Part shown: in pieces, positions 25,201 through 40,200 of the stretch | Numbering within the stretch: position 1 is the stretch's first letter | Layout: every line of letters begins with the position of its first letter | NCBI GenBank assembly: GCA_029783825.1 | Contig: JAREIK010002450.1 | Span: 2,718,039 to 2,782,038 of the forward strand | DNA: 64,000 bases | From: Sapria himalayana | Lineage: Eukaryota > Streptophyta > Magnoliopsida > Malpighiales > Rafflesiaceae | Reading direction: 5' to 3' | Made by a program: the position numbers and the translations under genes | Notes under the pieces: model-generated | Told to the model about the DNA's origin: nothing | Database searches by the model: none | What the model saw: the letters and a program-made list of their open reading frames with translations, nothing else

Positions 25201-28200
25201 AAAAGATAAAAAATTTGTAAAATAAAAAAAACTCATAACTTATTTATATAATACAATTCTTATTTTTAAACTCCCCCAATCCCTCTCAAACTAAGTTGTA
25301 ATGTTCTACAAACTAAGTTTAGAATTAAGTCATTAAAACTAAAGGTGTCAAATGTGTCGGGCAGCCCGGGCCAGGTCCGTGGCACTGCCAGACTTGGTTG
25401 TGCCTATTCAGGCATGGCACGGTCCAGACCCATGCCCGCGCTCATGCCGGATCAGCTCACGACACGACCCGTGTCATGTCGTGCCTAGGTCTATCGAGCC
25501 TTGTGTCAAACCAGACACGGTCGGGTACGAGGGCACGTGAGCACATCTAACATTATAAGTTCCTGTTACTATCAAAATATTAGCAAACCTATCAACAATA
25601 AGCAAGGATATTGCTTCAAGGTATATAATGACTTGTTTGATTTGCACACCAATTTTCAATTTTACCTATTTTCTAGTCTCAAGAGTACAATCATGCATAC
25701 TTCCTCTTCAAAATATCTAATTAAGAATGCATTTTTGACATCAAACTAATATAACGATCAATCTCAATTTACTGCCAAGAAGAATAACACTCAAACTGTA
25801 TTCAATTTTATCACAAGTATGAAGATTTTTTGATTAAAACTTCATAGTATTGAAGAAATCTCTTTGCCACAAATATTGCCTTGAACATGTCTACCCTTCA
25901 ATCAAATTTGTACTTGATGATGAAAATCCACTTGCACCCAAGCAGATTTTTGCCTAGTGGTACTGTTGTCAAAACCTGTGTTATTATTTTCTAAGATTCA
26001 AACCTAATTTTCTAGAGCTTTCTTCCACTGTGGCCTCATGAGAGCTTCCTAAATAGATCTAGACATTTAACATTAATTAGATTTAGGAAGAGAAGAATTC
26101 ATACCATTGTAAGTGTTAAATATAGTGGAATTTAGTTATTATGATTGAGAATACTGAGTTTGCAAAGATTCTTGAGTTTGATCAATTATTCTTGTCTTTT
26201 TATAGACATAAAGGTTAATGTTATCAGCATCAAGTTGCAATGGACTTTAAACTTGTATGATAGGCTAAATAGTAATAGTTTGAACAAGAACAAAAACAAT
26301 TAATAGATTGAAATTTCAAGGTTAATTAGATGTAACAAAAGCAGATTAATTATCATGAACATCTCAATTTTGATATTCTTTAGAACTTTCCCCATAAATA
26401 TTAGATTTAGAAAGTAAGATTGATTCTCAAAAAATGTGGCATCCATGAAAGTATGGACTTCCTAGTAAAAAGAATAATATTTATAATATTTTTGACAAAA
26501 AATAACAAAGGAATATATACTTGAGTGATCTTAGAGAGTTTTGTGCATTAATTATGGTGAATATGAATAAAATAAGTACAAATAAATACTCTAAGATGAA
26601 GATCAAATGTGAAAGTAAGAATGTGAGGATGTATTATAATAAAAACTTAACGAGGGGTTTGCAATTTTAAAACATAACTTTGAATTATATTGATGAGATA
26701 TAAAGATGTATGTACAGCCTCCCCCCAAATATGATTAGGTATATTATTGATCAACATATTTACAATGGCTACTTCAAAAAATATTTAGTTTTTCTTTCAG
26801 TCACTATTATTTGTTGTGGAGTATCCACATAATAACTGATATGAGCACTTGCATGTTTTGACAAGAGCCACGAATAAAGTTAAAATAATCTTTTGCTATG
26901 TTAGTTGTGAGAACTTTCAAATTGGAAAGAAGTCATGGTATAAAAAAATAAATAATTATAATTATTTCATTTTTTTTCTTTCATGAGAAATATCCACGTA
27001 GTACTTAAGTGAACATATACAAATGTGACATCACCAAGCCCCATTAATATTTTTCATGCATAACCCCCAAACACCACTATGAAGCATTGAAAAATGATGT
27101 GATGATTTGTATTGCATACTTTAGCATGCATGTCATGAATATTTTGTGAAGAACAAAAAATTAATTAATGAACTGAAGGAATAATTTTTCAATAAAAACA
27201 AAATTTGAATGACCAGAATGATAATGTCACAACATGACTTGACTTTCAACTTAGACAAAATTAAAATTAAAAACATATATGAAATTGGAAACAAACTTGA
27301 TTGATTCTAAAATACAACCTAATTGATAAACTTACTATTTGAAAGGTTCTTTTGTTTGAGTAAGTATAGTTCTTCATGTATATTAGCATTGTCAATCACT
27401 TTTCCCAAATTTTATTGATGAACAATTGAAAGAAGAATTTCTTAATAAGCAAAATTTAGGTGATCAAAATGATAACACCACAACATAATTTAACTCTCAA
27501 CTTAGACAAAATTTGAATTGAAATTAGATATGAAAATGAAAACAAACTTGACAGACTCTAAATTACAACCTAATTGATGAACTAATCTACTTGAAAGGTT
27601 GCTTTGTTTGCGTAAATAAAGTTCTTCACACATATCAGCACTATTAATCATCTTCTTCAAATTCATTACCTAAAAAAACATAAAAATTAGAATTGATTTT
27701 AGTAAGATAATTGATATCCAAATAATTTAGTTGATGAAGAGTAAATTTCAAATTAATTTTAGAACATAAAGAATAGATGAAAGATACAAATCTTCTATTT
27801 TATGAACAGAGTTGATTCCTGCAATTAAAGAGACTGTATCATCTGCAATTCTAACTCTCGAGTAGCTAGAGACAGTAATTAAATCGAAATTCAAATCGAA
27901 AATTAAAATACTTGATTAGTGAATTAAAAATCAAGAATTGAATCAAATCATTGATCAAATTTTTTGTGATTTTTTTTTACGATAATTAATTCAAATTTCC
28001 TATAGTTAATTTTTTTTTAATTTTTTTTTTTGTGATTTTTTTGGTATTTTATTGCTTTTTCATATTAAATTTTACCTACTAAATATTGGAGTTACTTTTT
28101 TCCACATTAATTAATTACTATAGTTGATATTTTTTTTTTTGATATTTTATTTTTTTTTTTAATTTTTGAAGATTTTGGTCTCTTGAGAATTAGTATTAAA

Positions 28201-31200
28201 TCAATTCATGTGAATCGATTCACAATTCAACAATTCAGTCTTCAATTCATACATATTTTCTATCCTTTTAAAAGAATTAGATCGTTTACCCCCTGAATCA
28301 TAAATCGAATCATAAACTAATTCATGAATCATACGATTTTAATAACAATGACTAGAGCAATCCTAAAATCCATTAAAATTAAAAAATTTTCTGGTCATAT
28401 GCCATGAGGCTCCTGATCAGCTATCCACAACCATAGCTAATTATTTTGAATATTAAATAGGAGACGATGTATCTTAATATGATAGAAAGGCTAATATGTT
28501 GCTTGGCATGGGATTAATCTGATTGGCTGAAACTAAAAGTCTGACTAGACATCTTTTGTAGTGCCTCAATTTGTTTACTTGTAAATAGATTATTTTCTAC
28601 CCTAAATTTTGTTGAAGTAACAGCATTGGCATAAGAATCTATGTCCAAGTGATCACACCATGGACTGATCACAACAATCAGCTGGTTTGCCATGCTACTT
28701 CCAACAGGTTGCTTCACGTGTCTCGGTCTCTTGAACTGATCACACCATGGACGGTCATTCTGAACCTTATTGTTATATGATGAACTGAGTAAATAAGGTT
28801 GAACCTTATACTGCAGAGGTGATGTTGGTTTCAAGCAACTTTAACTTCTTCCTGATCCCCTCCCTTTGAACCTCTGCAAAATTTTTTCCAAATGTAGGGA
28901 AGGGTTTAATCCCTATAACTTTCCTGATTTCATCTAGTTATTTGTTCAGGCCCGGAAGAAACTTTATAGTCCATTTTTGTTCAACAATTTGTCAAAAAAT
29001 TGATGAATCTTCCACACACTTCAACGGATAGATTTCATACAAGTCCAATTGCAACTAACAGTAAGTAAGCATATTGAAGTAGTGTCACATTTATATTTCC
29101 ATGTTTCAAATTGTTGAACAACGTCTCAACCTCAAACATTTATGAGTTCTTTGTGACGAAATAAGTCTCATAGGCATCCTTTCATATCTCTTTAAATGCC
29201 TTGTGAAGTAACAATTTTTTTCTAATTTCAAAAATCATGTGTTTAATAACCAAGACATCACAACATAATCATCAGTCTTACATGAAATAATTTTTGATCC
29301 ATTACCTGTGGAGCAGTAATATCACTGGTGAAATGTTCAACCTTGTCTCTACCACACCCACAGACAAACATAAATGCAAACTGAAGCCATTGCAAAAAAT
29401 TTTAGTCATTCAATTTGTAATTGATAACAAAGTATGGAGAAGAGTCGAGAATGGTGGAAACCACAAAAATGTGTTTTGATTTGAAAGTCACTTCCAAGGA
29501 ATTTGTTTGAAATGTCATGACATATTTGATCATTGAGAAGAGACAGTCAAATAAAAGAGATATGGCCCAAGAAACTCTTAATATCATATTAAGATTATAA
29601 ATAAAAAGATAATTTGAAGATAATTAACTTCAATACAATATATTATTAAAATCTTACGCAAAAGACCCTTATATATGAGCAAACTGATTGGGACAACCCA
29701 CATATTGAGTATTCCCATCAGAAACATTTATTACAAGATAAAAAAAAAAAGATAACATTAGTAAAAAAAAAATAACAGAAAAAAAAATAATTCTTCAAAC
29801 AACATATTTATATAATATAATTCTTATTTTGATGTTTTCTAATACATTGAGCCATATTACTTTTATTGTCTTTATCTTCTTAAGAGCTTCATTAATCTCC
29901 ATGAGTGATATTTAACTACATATCAAAAATTGTTTAGCTCTCTATCATCAAAAATACATCAATTTGAATCCAAAAACTTGTTTAAAAGATCATAAAAATA
30001 TATTTTTATCTCTCATTGACTTTCATCATCTATTAGAATCTGATTGTTTTCATTATTAATGCACATGATAAATCTATTATCTTTGATCTCTTTCTCTTTC
30101 ATCCTAGTCAACTTATAAATAATATTTTTTCTTTATATAACTTTATAATATCTTTATTCATGTTATTCTGTATTTTTTAAAAACAATCTCATTTTTCCTT
30201 GAATGTTTGTTTGATTTCAAGTTTCTACCACCAAATTTTTATGTGAATAAATATTTTTACTAAAAACACTTAAAATTTTTTAGGTATTTTTTTAAGAAAC
30301 TAGTCATTCCAATCCCATAGTATATACATCTATGTTTCATGACCAATTAATTTCATCAACTAGCTTTTTCCTAGAAATACTCACATTTTTTCCTTTTAAG
30401 TATCAATATTTTATTTTCTAGCACTTATTTAATATCACATTTGTTAGAGCTATATATATAATAAAAACTACTTTATTACTACGAATGTTTATTTAATTTC
30501 ATTTCTAATATAATTTTATTGTTTCATATAAATAAGAATGTACATAAGCTTTGTATTTAAAAATAATAAATGTGTCTTTTATTCTACAAATAGATAATTT
30601 AGTGTATAAATTTTTACTAACACATAAAAGATCAAACTATCAGTTCATGTTGAATATGAATTATTTTTTTATATTCTAAATGAAGTTAGACATATTATTG
30701 ATAAAATTATAGTACAAGACTTTAATAGTACAATTTCATGTTCTTTGTATTGACTATAGAAAATAATAAATTCCAATTTCTTGTGTTAGTACACTTGTAT
30801 GTATTGAACAAAACCAACTTAAGATATTTATTTTATACTAATACATAAAATAATTATTACATCAAGATTATTATATATATTATTACTCTTAATCTTGAAA
30901 TAATTAGTAGGCACATATATTTATTGTTGACTATTTTGAATCATAAAGAATGAGATTTATATATAGATCAATAATTTCCATGAATTGGATAATTATATTA
31001 ATTATATCGTGAATATTTATTATTAACTAAATTTATGTCATATAAATTAAATTAAATATAGCTCATTGAGGATACTTGTAAGTTTTAATGATATCAACTC
31101 TATAGATTGACATTAATCTAATATATCAAATATGTCAAGTGAAAGATCTCAAGAAAATTAATAAATATTGATAAAATAAAAATATTAGTGACTTAATTTA

Positions 31201-34200
31201 ATCGAAGGGTATCTATAATCTTAGCATGAAAAAAAAAATAAGTATTTAACAACAAAAGACACAAATAATATTTGGATAAGTGGACAGTTATAATTATATT
31301 TATTTGATAAAATAAATCATAATTAATATAAATAGATTCCTTTATTTACATTAGTAGCTCAAAATCTTATTTAAGTTTAGGTCTCTACCGTAGTCTTAAA
31401 TAAAATCACAATTGAATACTAATTCTTTGTTTTATTAAAGTTTCAAATCACTTTTGCATAATTTTAGAAAAAAATAACCAAAAAAAGAAAAACATATAAG
31501 ACAAAAGAAAATAGAAAATAAAGGAGCTTCTTCTACTTCCTTTCCAGGCATTATTTTTTGTTTTTCTTTGATTTAGGCTCAATTGCAGTTGATTATGGTT
31601 GCAAGAGAAGAGATCCACTTTCTCTTCTCTTCCTTGGAGTGGAGAAATACAATAGAAAATCCAAAAGAGAATCAAACCATCACAAATGAAATGATTCCAA
31701 AGACTCTCGAGGTATGAATCTCATATATTTCCTCTACATCTTTTATATGATTTAGTCTATAAAAAGTATCAAGAACAAAAAGATATAAATCCTAAATTTC
31801 GTATAATTGTACTTTCCAAGATATAGATCAATTATGACTAATTTACATATAATGGTTAGATTCTCATCTCGAATCACTTTATAATCTTTGCATAATATAT
31901 TATTCTCTCTCCTAATAAGAAAATAATCTATTTAACTCATATTAGAACTATTTTTGAAGATCAACAAGTATTCATCTCATCTCTTTAAATAAGTATTTGT
32001 TATATCAAGATCATGCATTAAATCATAATCTAAGATTACTTCTCTTATTTTATTTATTTCTTCAACATCATATCATTCATGATATTTCTCATAGTTTCTA
32101 TTATTTACATGAACATATCATTCATGGAATTTATTAGCTACATGCCCATTTAACTTTCTATTAATTATGATTATTTCTTAGTATGATATAGAGATGTCAA
32201 TCAGGCTGACCCGGCCCTGCACGAGACATGGCACAATTCGGTCATGCCTGGGCTAGCCAGGCACGGGAATTTCCCTTGCCCGGGTAAGGCATCATTCATG
32301 TTGTGCCATGCTAAGGCCAACCAGGCCTCATGTCGTGCCTAACCCGGCACGATTCGGTGGCCCGTGGTACGGCCCATCGGCATGGGTCGGGGTCAGACAC
32401 AGTCCCGCACCCGCAGTCCCGCACCATAGACTGCACCCTATCTCCATGTCATGCCAGGGCTAGCACAGGTCCAATCAGAGCCGACCCACGGTCCCACCTG
32501 ACCCGGCCCAATTCCCCCCACCCCCCCCCCCCTCCTCCCAACGGGCAAATGTAAAAAAAATTGTTTAAATCCAACTGTTGGATCTCGCCTCCAACGACTA
32601 GGGGGCAGAATCTGACGGACCTCATGATTCTGCCTCCTAAAATAATATAAAAAATTAAAAAAAACAAAAAAAATATTTTTTTAAAAAAGAATTATTTCCT
32701 TTAATCTATAAAAGTATCATCACCTCTCTATAACATTTATGTTTTTTATAAACATTTATTCTTTCAAATCTCACATTCTCACTCTCTCAAAACTTTTGCT
32801 CTTCTCTCTCTCGGGACTCAGAATTTTGTCATTCGGCTCGGCTTTTCGGGACTCTCAACTCGGATTTGTAATTTTGAACTAGACTGTGGTATACCATGCA
32901 CGTGATCGACCTCACTGCTTTACAGGGTAATTTATTTTAAGTTTTTTTTTTTACTTCTCTCTCTTTGTCTCTCTCTAGTCTCTCTCTCTCTCTAGTCCTA
33001 AAATAGTAAAATCTAAAATATATCATCTAGTCTCTACCTCATGTGTCCTGTTTAATAAAAATCCAAAAAAATAATTAATATTAATTAAACATACTTAAAT
33101 TTAAAAAATAAAAATCTTACACAGAAGTCTGATGCTGTTGAAACTTTGGTTACTCCAATCATCTCAACCCAAACATCTAAAAAATAAAAAACTATTAGGA
33201 TTTCTGTAGCTTGGACTCATTATAATATAATAAAACAAAAAAATATTAGGAGTGCGGAAGAAAAAATAACACAGTACAAATATTGTATGAAAAATTTAAC
33301 TTGTAAGAATTCATTTGGGACAGGACACCTTAAGAGGCATGCCGAATTATGCACCAAAAAATATGGTCCATTAGATCCTAAGTAAATCCAACTTAGCACT
33401 GCATTTTTTAAGACTGGATCGAGTTCAGTCTTAAAGTTTACTCCCTTCATATACACCAGCGAGTTGGGTAGGGACTGGCATGGCCAGACTTATCACATTG
33501 ATGGGTATTTCGATCAGATTTTCGAAAAATCCAAGGATAGTACACATCATGGAGACATATTTTTAGTCTGTTTATCATAGGATTCCTAAGTCCACATCTA
33601 GGAATAAGATACTAAAATTGTATAAGTTAAAAAAACAAAAAATAATTAATGAATTAATGACATATAATAGAGTGGTGTCCGTGACATCCGATGTCTGGAC
33701 AAGTCACGATGAATCATCTTATGCATGTCTCACCATCCACTATATAGATTCTAACTAGACAATGAATATAAAAATTTTAGGATTCTCTGAGATTCTTCAT
33801 CTTCATGATGACCCGGCCATTTTTGAATATATGATGAAAATCTTTAGGGAAAATAAAATTCAAAATAAAATTTTTAGTATCACATTCGTTAACGTATCTA
33901 ATAATGGAGTAGCGATTAACATATTTGTTAGGAATATTAGAGTCACACCATTAGGAGAGATCTTTCATATCAGATGCATGTATCACGTGATTAACCTGAT
34001 TGTTTAGAGCGGGTATGAAGGTGTGTTCTTCCGCGTTGGATAATATACGTAATACACTAAAATATATTCACACTCCTCACAGACAACAAGAGTTTGGTAG
34101 TCTATTTGTCTGCGAATCTTAAGAAGAAGAAATTCCAATCAGATGTGACACCATTGGAATTACACGACCTGATGTTAAAGTCATATGTTAGATACGAATA

Positions 34201-37200
34201 CGTGATATCTGATTAAGTCAATAGTAAGAGTGATGAACTTATTATGACACGATGAACATGTGTTCGTCGATTTATACTCTCACGCCTTACATTGCACTCA
34301 GGTACATATGCAATATTAGTAGCATGTTTAGGAAGTATCAAGCTGAAATGACACTTAGCCATATGGTTGCAGAGATGGAAACCAAGTACTTAAAGTATTG
34401 ATCCACCGTTCCATCTCTTTATTGTCTCGCTGCATACATTGACCCTAGGGTTAAGGTGAAATGGGTAGAAAACACACTGACTTACATTTCCTCGTGCATG
34501 AACCTGGAAGACCCACCTGAAAGATTCATTCACGAGAAGTTGACTGACTTGTTCACATATTACGATACTAAGTATGATAGTGGTAGTGGTAGTAATGAGA
34601 CTGTGATTATGAACATGAATACCTTGTTCGGAGATGACGACTTTTTAAATTCAGTTAGCGAGGAAGAAACGTCGGGGTGGATCATCACATAGGAGCGAGC
34701 TTTCTCGGTACTTAAATACCGATTACTGCTCAATCCTATCACATTCTGATACTAAGAATCTTAATTTATTATAGTGGTGGAAATCATGAGTCCACCTTTC
34801 ACGTGCTATCTAGGATGACACAAAATCTACTGACTCCTCCGGTGTCGAGTGTAGCATCAAAGTATGCTTTTTCTGTTGTAGTGAACGTGATTTCAGATAG
34901 GAGATCAAGATTACGTCCAAATATTGTTGAGACCTTAGCCTGTTTAAAGGATTGGGAGGATTCAAGGTTTAGCATCCAGGATCGTGCTGGAGCTTAGACA
35001 TAGACTGCATCCGTTGCGAAAGCGAAGGAGTTGATTATTGATGATGATGATCCATAAGATAGTGATCTTGATGTTGCAGTTGATGATGCTCATGATATGC
35101 CGATTGACGTGATTGCCGATTTCCCCTGCTCATTGCTAGACACCATTTTCCAGTGTCACGCCAGTACGCCACGCCATCGTTACGCTAGTACGCCACGCCA
35201 TCGTTACGCTAGTACGCCACGCCACATTCCATTTGTTATTGCCACTTGATTTTGATTTTCGATGTCTAACGGTCACGGACATATTTAATGATTTTTATGA
35301 TTTATTCTTGATTCTGCTTTTAAATTTCGATATTTTATTTTTTATTGATTGTACGCTTTTTTTACGTTACGTTGAAACTTGTATTTGTTTGGTTCGATAT
35401 CTATTGGGTGTTGATCATTTCTCATTTGGGTTGCTTTTGTTTTTTTGACTTAGTAATTTTTTTAACGAAATTTTTTGTTTAATTTATTTTTTTGTTTACA
35501 TTTTTAATTTAAATATTAAGACTATAAATTTTATTCTAATAATTTATAATCTAAATTTAGTTTAAATTATAAAAAAAATTTAAACTTTATTAATATTTTC
35601 AAGTTGCAAATTTATAATAATTGTCAATTTACCAATTTAAATATTAAACTTTAGAATTTATTTATATTATATTTTTAATAAAAAAATTTAAACTTTATAA
35701 TTTATTAAATATTTAACAATTTCCATTTTATATATTTAATATATTATACATTATCTATATATTATATAATATATTTTTTATATAAAGTAAAATAGAAACA
35801 TTTACAAATTTAAAACAGGCCCATACGAACCTAACCAGGCACGACCCACCGTGTCGGGCCTGGCTTTGATAAACCGTGCCGGGCCAGACACGGTACAATA
35901 ACCATGTCGTGCCTGGCCTAGCACAAAAGCACGGCGTGCTCAAAAAAAAAATGGGTCGGGCCTGCCTGGCACATCCAGTTTGACACCTCTAACATGATAT
36001 ATCTCATATTAATTCATGTATATCTTCCCAAAACTTTTTTTTATTATTTCACCAAGTCCTACTTGTAAAGCATAAGAACTAATCACAATTCACATTTAGA
36101 ACCACTTTGTCTATTACTAGACACTAGTTTGATTGTTATAAATCTCTCACTAGTTGTCTTCACTTCTATACATGTATCTGTTAAATAGGCATTCATGATT
36201 ATCTCAACATTATTCATATTTATCTTTTTGCTCACCTACCAAAATGTATTATCATCTATTTCTCTAGATTTATCACTCTTTCACTTTATAAGGTGTCGCC
36301 AACTATATGCTCTTACCATTAAACAAAGAAGTAAATATTATCATGGCTAGTTTATATATCAAACATCAAAAATATCACATCACTAAGTTTTCTATAATAT
36401 ATTTTTGCATGAAATAAACTATATTAGAATTTTCCAGACATAAACAGAAGACTCATATTAGCAATCATTCTAACAATCACTTCTCTTACATACTCATGAT
36501 TATAAATGAAACTTAGATAATCCGAAATCAATCCAAATTCAATGACTTGATGACAAAGTGAGATTTATCTAAGATCCAATACAACATATTATTTAATATA
36601 TTATTTAACATATCTCCTAAAATATTTAATTTGACTATTTGTTTTGCAATTATATTTTTATAGTATCTACATTATGTTGAATATTCGGACTCTTTTAAGA
36701 TTTTGCATTTAGATAATATTTAAAATTAGTTCACATTACAAAGATTCATTTATATAGTCAAATATTTTTACGTGCCTAGAATAGAGGTGTCAAACGAGCC
36801 GGGCCAAGCCCGGCCCGGCACGAGGCACGGCACAGTTCGGCCGTGCCTGGGCCGGCCCGACACGTTTTTAAACCGTGCCTGGCCCGGCACGGCATGCCGG
36901 CACGGTATCTTCCCGTGCCGGTTAGGTATCATGCGGGCGGTGGGCACGCGTGGGCGTGACCCAGGCCCTCCCGACATAAAGGCCGCGGGTCGAGTCTGAA
37001 TGGACCCGACCCGCGGTCACGACTCCCGACCCAATCCCAACGGGAAAAAAAATTTCAAATTATTTTAGATTTCAGCCGTTGGATTCGCCTCCAACGGCTA
37101 GGGGGCAGAATCCAACAGTCGTGATTCTGCCCCCTAATTATATATTAAAAAATCAAAAAAATATAAAAAAAATATCTTTTTTTATAAAAAATTAATATCT

Positions 37201-40200
37201 TTAATCTATAAATTCTACCCCCCTCCCTATAACATTTATGTTTTTCAAAAACATAAAACCTCTCAAAACTTTCTCTCTCTCACATAAACCGTGCTTCTCT
37301 CTCTCGGGCCTCGTGATTTTGCTTTCGACTTGGATTGTCGTGAAACTCGACATGAGTTTTGAACATCAGAGCTTCCTGCGATGCACCTTGCACGTGACTG
37401 ACATCATTGCTTTTACCGAGTAATTTATTTTACGTTTTTATTTACTTTCTCTCTCTAAAGCTTCTTTCTCTAGAAAAACTTAGGAACAAATAAAAAACAT
37501 AAAAAATGACAAATACACCTGACACGTATTTAAATTTGGAAAATAAAAATGTTAGTGTTACACAGACGTCTGCGGCTGCTGAAACTTTGGTTTCTCCAGT
37601 CGTCTCAACCCAAAGTTCTAAAAAACAAAAAACTAGGAGGACTTCTGTAGTTTGGATACATTTTAAAATCATAACACAAAAAAATATTAGGGGTGAGGAA
37701 CTTGAAATGGCACAGTGCAAATATTGTATGGGACTTTTAACATGCAAGAGTTCATGTGGGACTGGGCACCTTAAGAGGCATGCCAAATTATGCACCAAAA
37801 AACATGAACCCTTAGATCCTAGGCAAACCCAACTTGGCACTATATTTTTTGAGACTGGATCGAGTTCAGTCTCAAAGTTTACTCCCTTCGTATTCTCCAG
37901 TGAGTTGGGTAGGGACAGCATAGCCAGGCTCATCACATTGATGGGTCTTCCGATCAGATTTTCGAAAGATCATAGGGTAGTGCACATCATGCAGACTTAT
38001 TTTCAGCTATCCTATCGTAGGATTCCTAGGTCCACATCTAGGAGTGACATACTTAAGATATATAAGTTAGAAAAACAAAAAATAATTAAGGAATTTATGG
38101 CATATAGTAGAGTGGTGTCCGTGACGTCCGATATATGGACAAGTCACGATGATTCTTCTTATGCATGTCTCACGAGTCACTATGTAGATTCTAACTGGAC
38201 AATCAATAAAAAAATTTTAGGATTCACTGAGATTCTTCATCCTCATGATGGCCCGGCCATTTTTTGAGTGTTTGATGAAAATATTTAGGGAATATAAAAT
38301 TCAAAATAAAATTTTTAGTGACACATTCGATAATACTTCTAATAATGGAGTAGCGATCAATATGTTTGTTAGGAATATTAGAGACGCACCATTAGGAAAG
38401 ATCTTTCATGTCAGATGCATGTGTCATGTGATTAACCTGATAGTTCAAGCGGATATGAAGGTGTGTTCCCCCACTTTGAAAAATATACGCAATGCACTCA
38501 AGTATATTCGCACTCCTCGCAGACAACAAGAGTTTGGTACTCTCTATTTGTCTGTGAATCTTAAGAAGAAGAAATTCCAATCAGATGTAAGACATCGTTG
38601 GAATTACACGTACCTGATGTTGGAATCATGTGTTGGATACGAACACGTGATATCCGACTACGTCAATAGTAAGAGTGACGAACTTATTATTGACGACACT
38701 GACTGGGCTTCAGGAATTTCATTTATGAAATTCCTAAAGATATTTTATGACACGACGAACATGTGTTCGTCGATTTATACGCTCACCACTTGCATTGCAC
38801 TCCGGTGCATATGCAACATTAGTAACATATTTAGGAAGTATTGAGCTGACCCGACACTTAGCCATATGGTTGCAGAGATGGAGACCAAGTACTTAAAGTA
38901 CTGGTCTACCGTTCTATCTCTTTATTGCCTCGCTGCATGCATGGACCCTATGGCTAAGGTGGAAGGGGTAGAAAATACCCTGACTTTCATTTCCTCGTGC
39001 ATGAACCTAGAAGAGCCACCTGAATGGTTCATTTATGAGAAGTTGACTGACTTGTTCACATACTACGATACTAGGTATGATGGTGGTGGTGGTGAGACTG
39101 TGATTACAAACATTGATACCTTGTTCAGAGATGACGATTATTCCATTCAGCTAGCGAGGGAGAAACGTAGGGGTGGACCATCACATAGGAGCGAGCTGTC
39201 TCGGTACTTAGATACCGATTACTGCTCAATCTTATCACATTCTGATACTAAAAATCTTGATTTATTACAGTAGTGAAAATCATATGAGTCCACCTATCCC
39301 GTGCTATCTAGGATGGCACGGGATCTACTGACTCCTTTGGTGTCGAGCGTAACAACGGAGTCTGCTTTTTCTGTTGCAGTGAACGTGATTTCGGATAGGA
39401 GATCGAGATTACGTCCATATATGGTGGAGGCCTTGGCATGTTTGAAGGATTGGGAGGAATCGAGGTTTAGCATCCATGATCGTGCTGGAGCTGAGACTGG
39501 GACAGACACTGCAGTCGCATCCACATCCACTACGATGGCGGAGGAGTTGATTGCCGATGATGATGATCCATATGATACTGATCATGATGTTGCGGCTGAT
39601 GATTCTCATGATATGCCGCTTGACGATTGATGCTGATCTGCTATTTTTTTTATGTTGTTTTATTCATTGTATTTATAAGCTTTGTTTGTACGTTGTGTTG
39701 AAACTTATACTTGTTTTATTTGGACCATTGGTTTCAAATGCATTATTGGTAATTTTTCATTTGTGTTTAATTTTTTTTTAATTTTAATTTTAACTAACAT
39801 AATGTATTGAAATATTTTTTTTACGATTTAAATTTTATTTTAAAAATTAATAACTTTAATATATAATTAATAAATATAATAAAAGCTAAACTAATTTAAA
39901 TTTGATAAAAAAAATAATTTTCTAAAATTTGTTTTTTTTTATTTAATTTTAATGTTTAACATTTTTAAAAAAAATTATATTTAAAAATTAATACTCTACA
40001 CTTAACTAATTAAGCAATAAAATTTACAATATATAAATTAAAAAAAAAAACAATATTCTGCATGTCGGCCTTGTCCGTGCGGCCTCCGGCCTGCCCCTGC
40101 CTCTCTCTCACTCTCAGTCTCTCTCAGGACTCGGGCTCGGCCGCTCAGGTCAGCCTCTGCGGCTCTGCCCTGGCCTGTATGGCCAGGCCGGGCCCGAGCG

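Larger units (their letters stand above)
24984..29834 (-). mobile_element. Old Ty1/copia retrotransposon inserted in the LINE
   Basis: Degenerate LTRs at 24984-25270 and 29587-29834 share a collinear sequence including 'attaagattataaataaaa'. The 5-bp target 'ttttc' lies on both sides (24979-24983 and 29835-29839), and the LINE reading is continuous across it. Minus-strand interior, in order: decayed tRNA-Met primer site (29576-29586), gag region (about 29500-28850), linker, protease 'SGAS.HMT' near 28395-28440 with one base lost in the catalytic Asp codon, integrase end ('VTERK' and '[10 protein letters not shown]', about 26820-26660), reverse transcriptase start (about 26040-25600, 'FDVKNAFL'), and a purine tract (25271-25290 region). 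Most of the reverse transcriptase and the RNase H are missing. Confidence 0.8.
32189..35991 (+). mobile_element. hAT transposon A, decayed, 3.8 kb
   Basis: Termini are 'tagagatgtcaatcaggc' at the left and '...cagtttgacacctcta' at the right, inverted copies of the family end. The flanking 8-mers 'gtatgata' (32181-32188) and 'acatgata' (35992-35999) agree at six of eight positions, a worn hAT target duplication. GC-rich subterminal regions at 32200-32540 and 35810-35975 show CA/TG where element B has CG. The interior is collinear with element B at 60-90% by eye. Confidence 0.85.
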
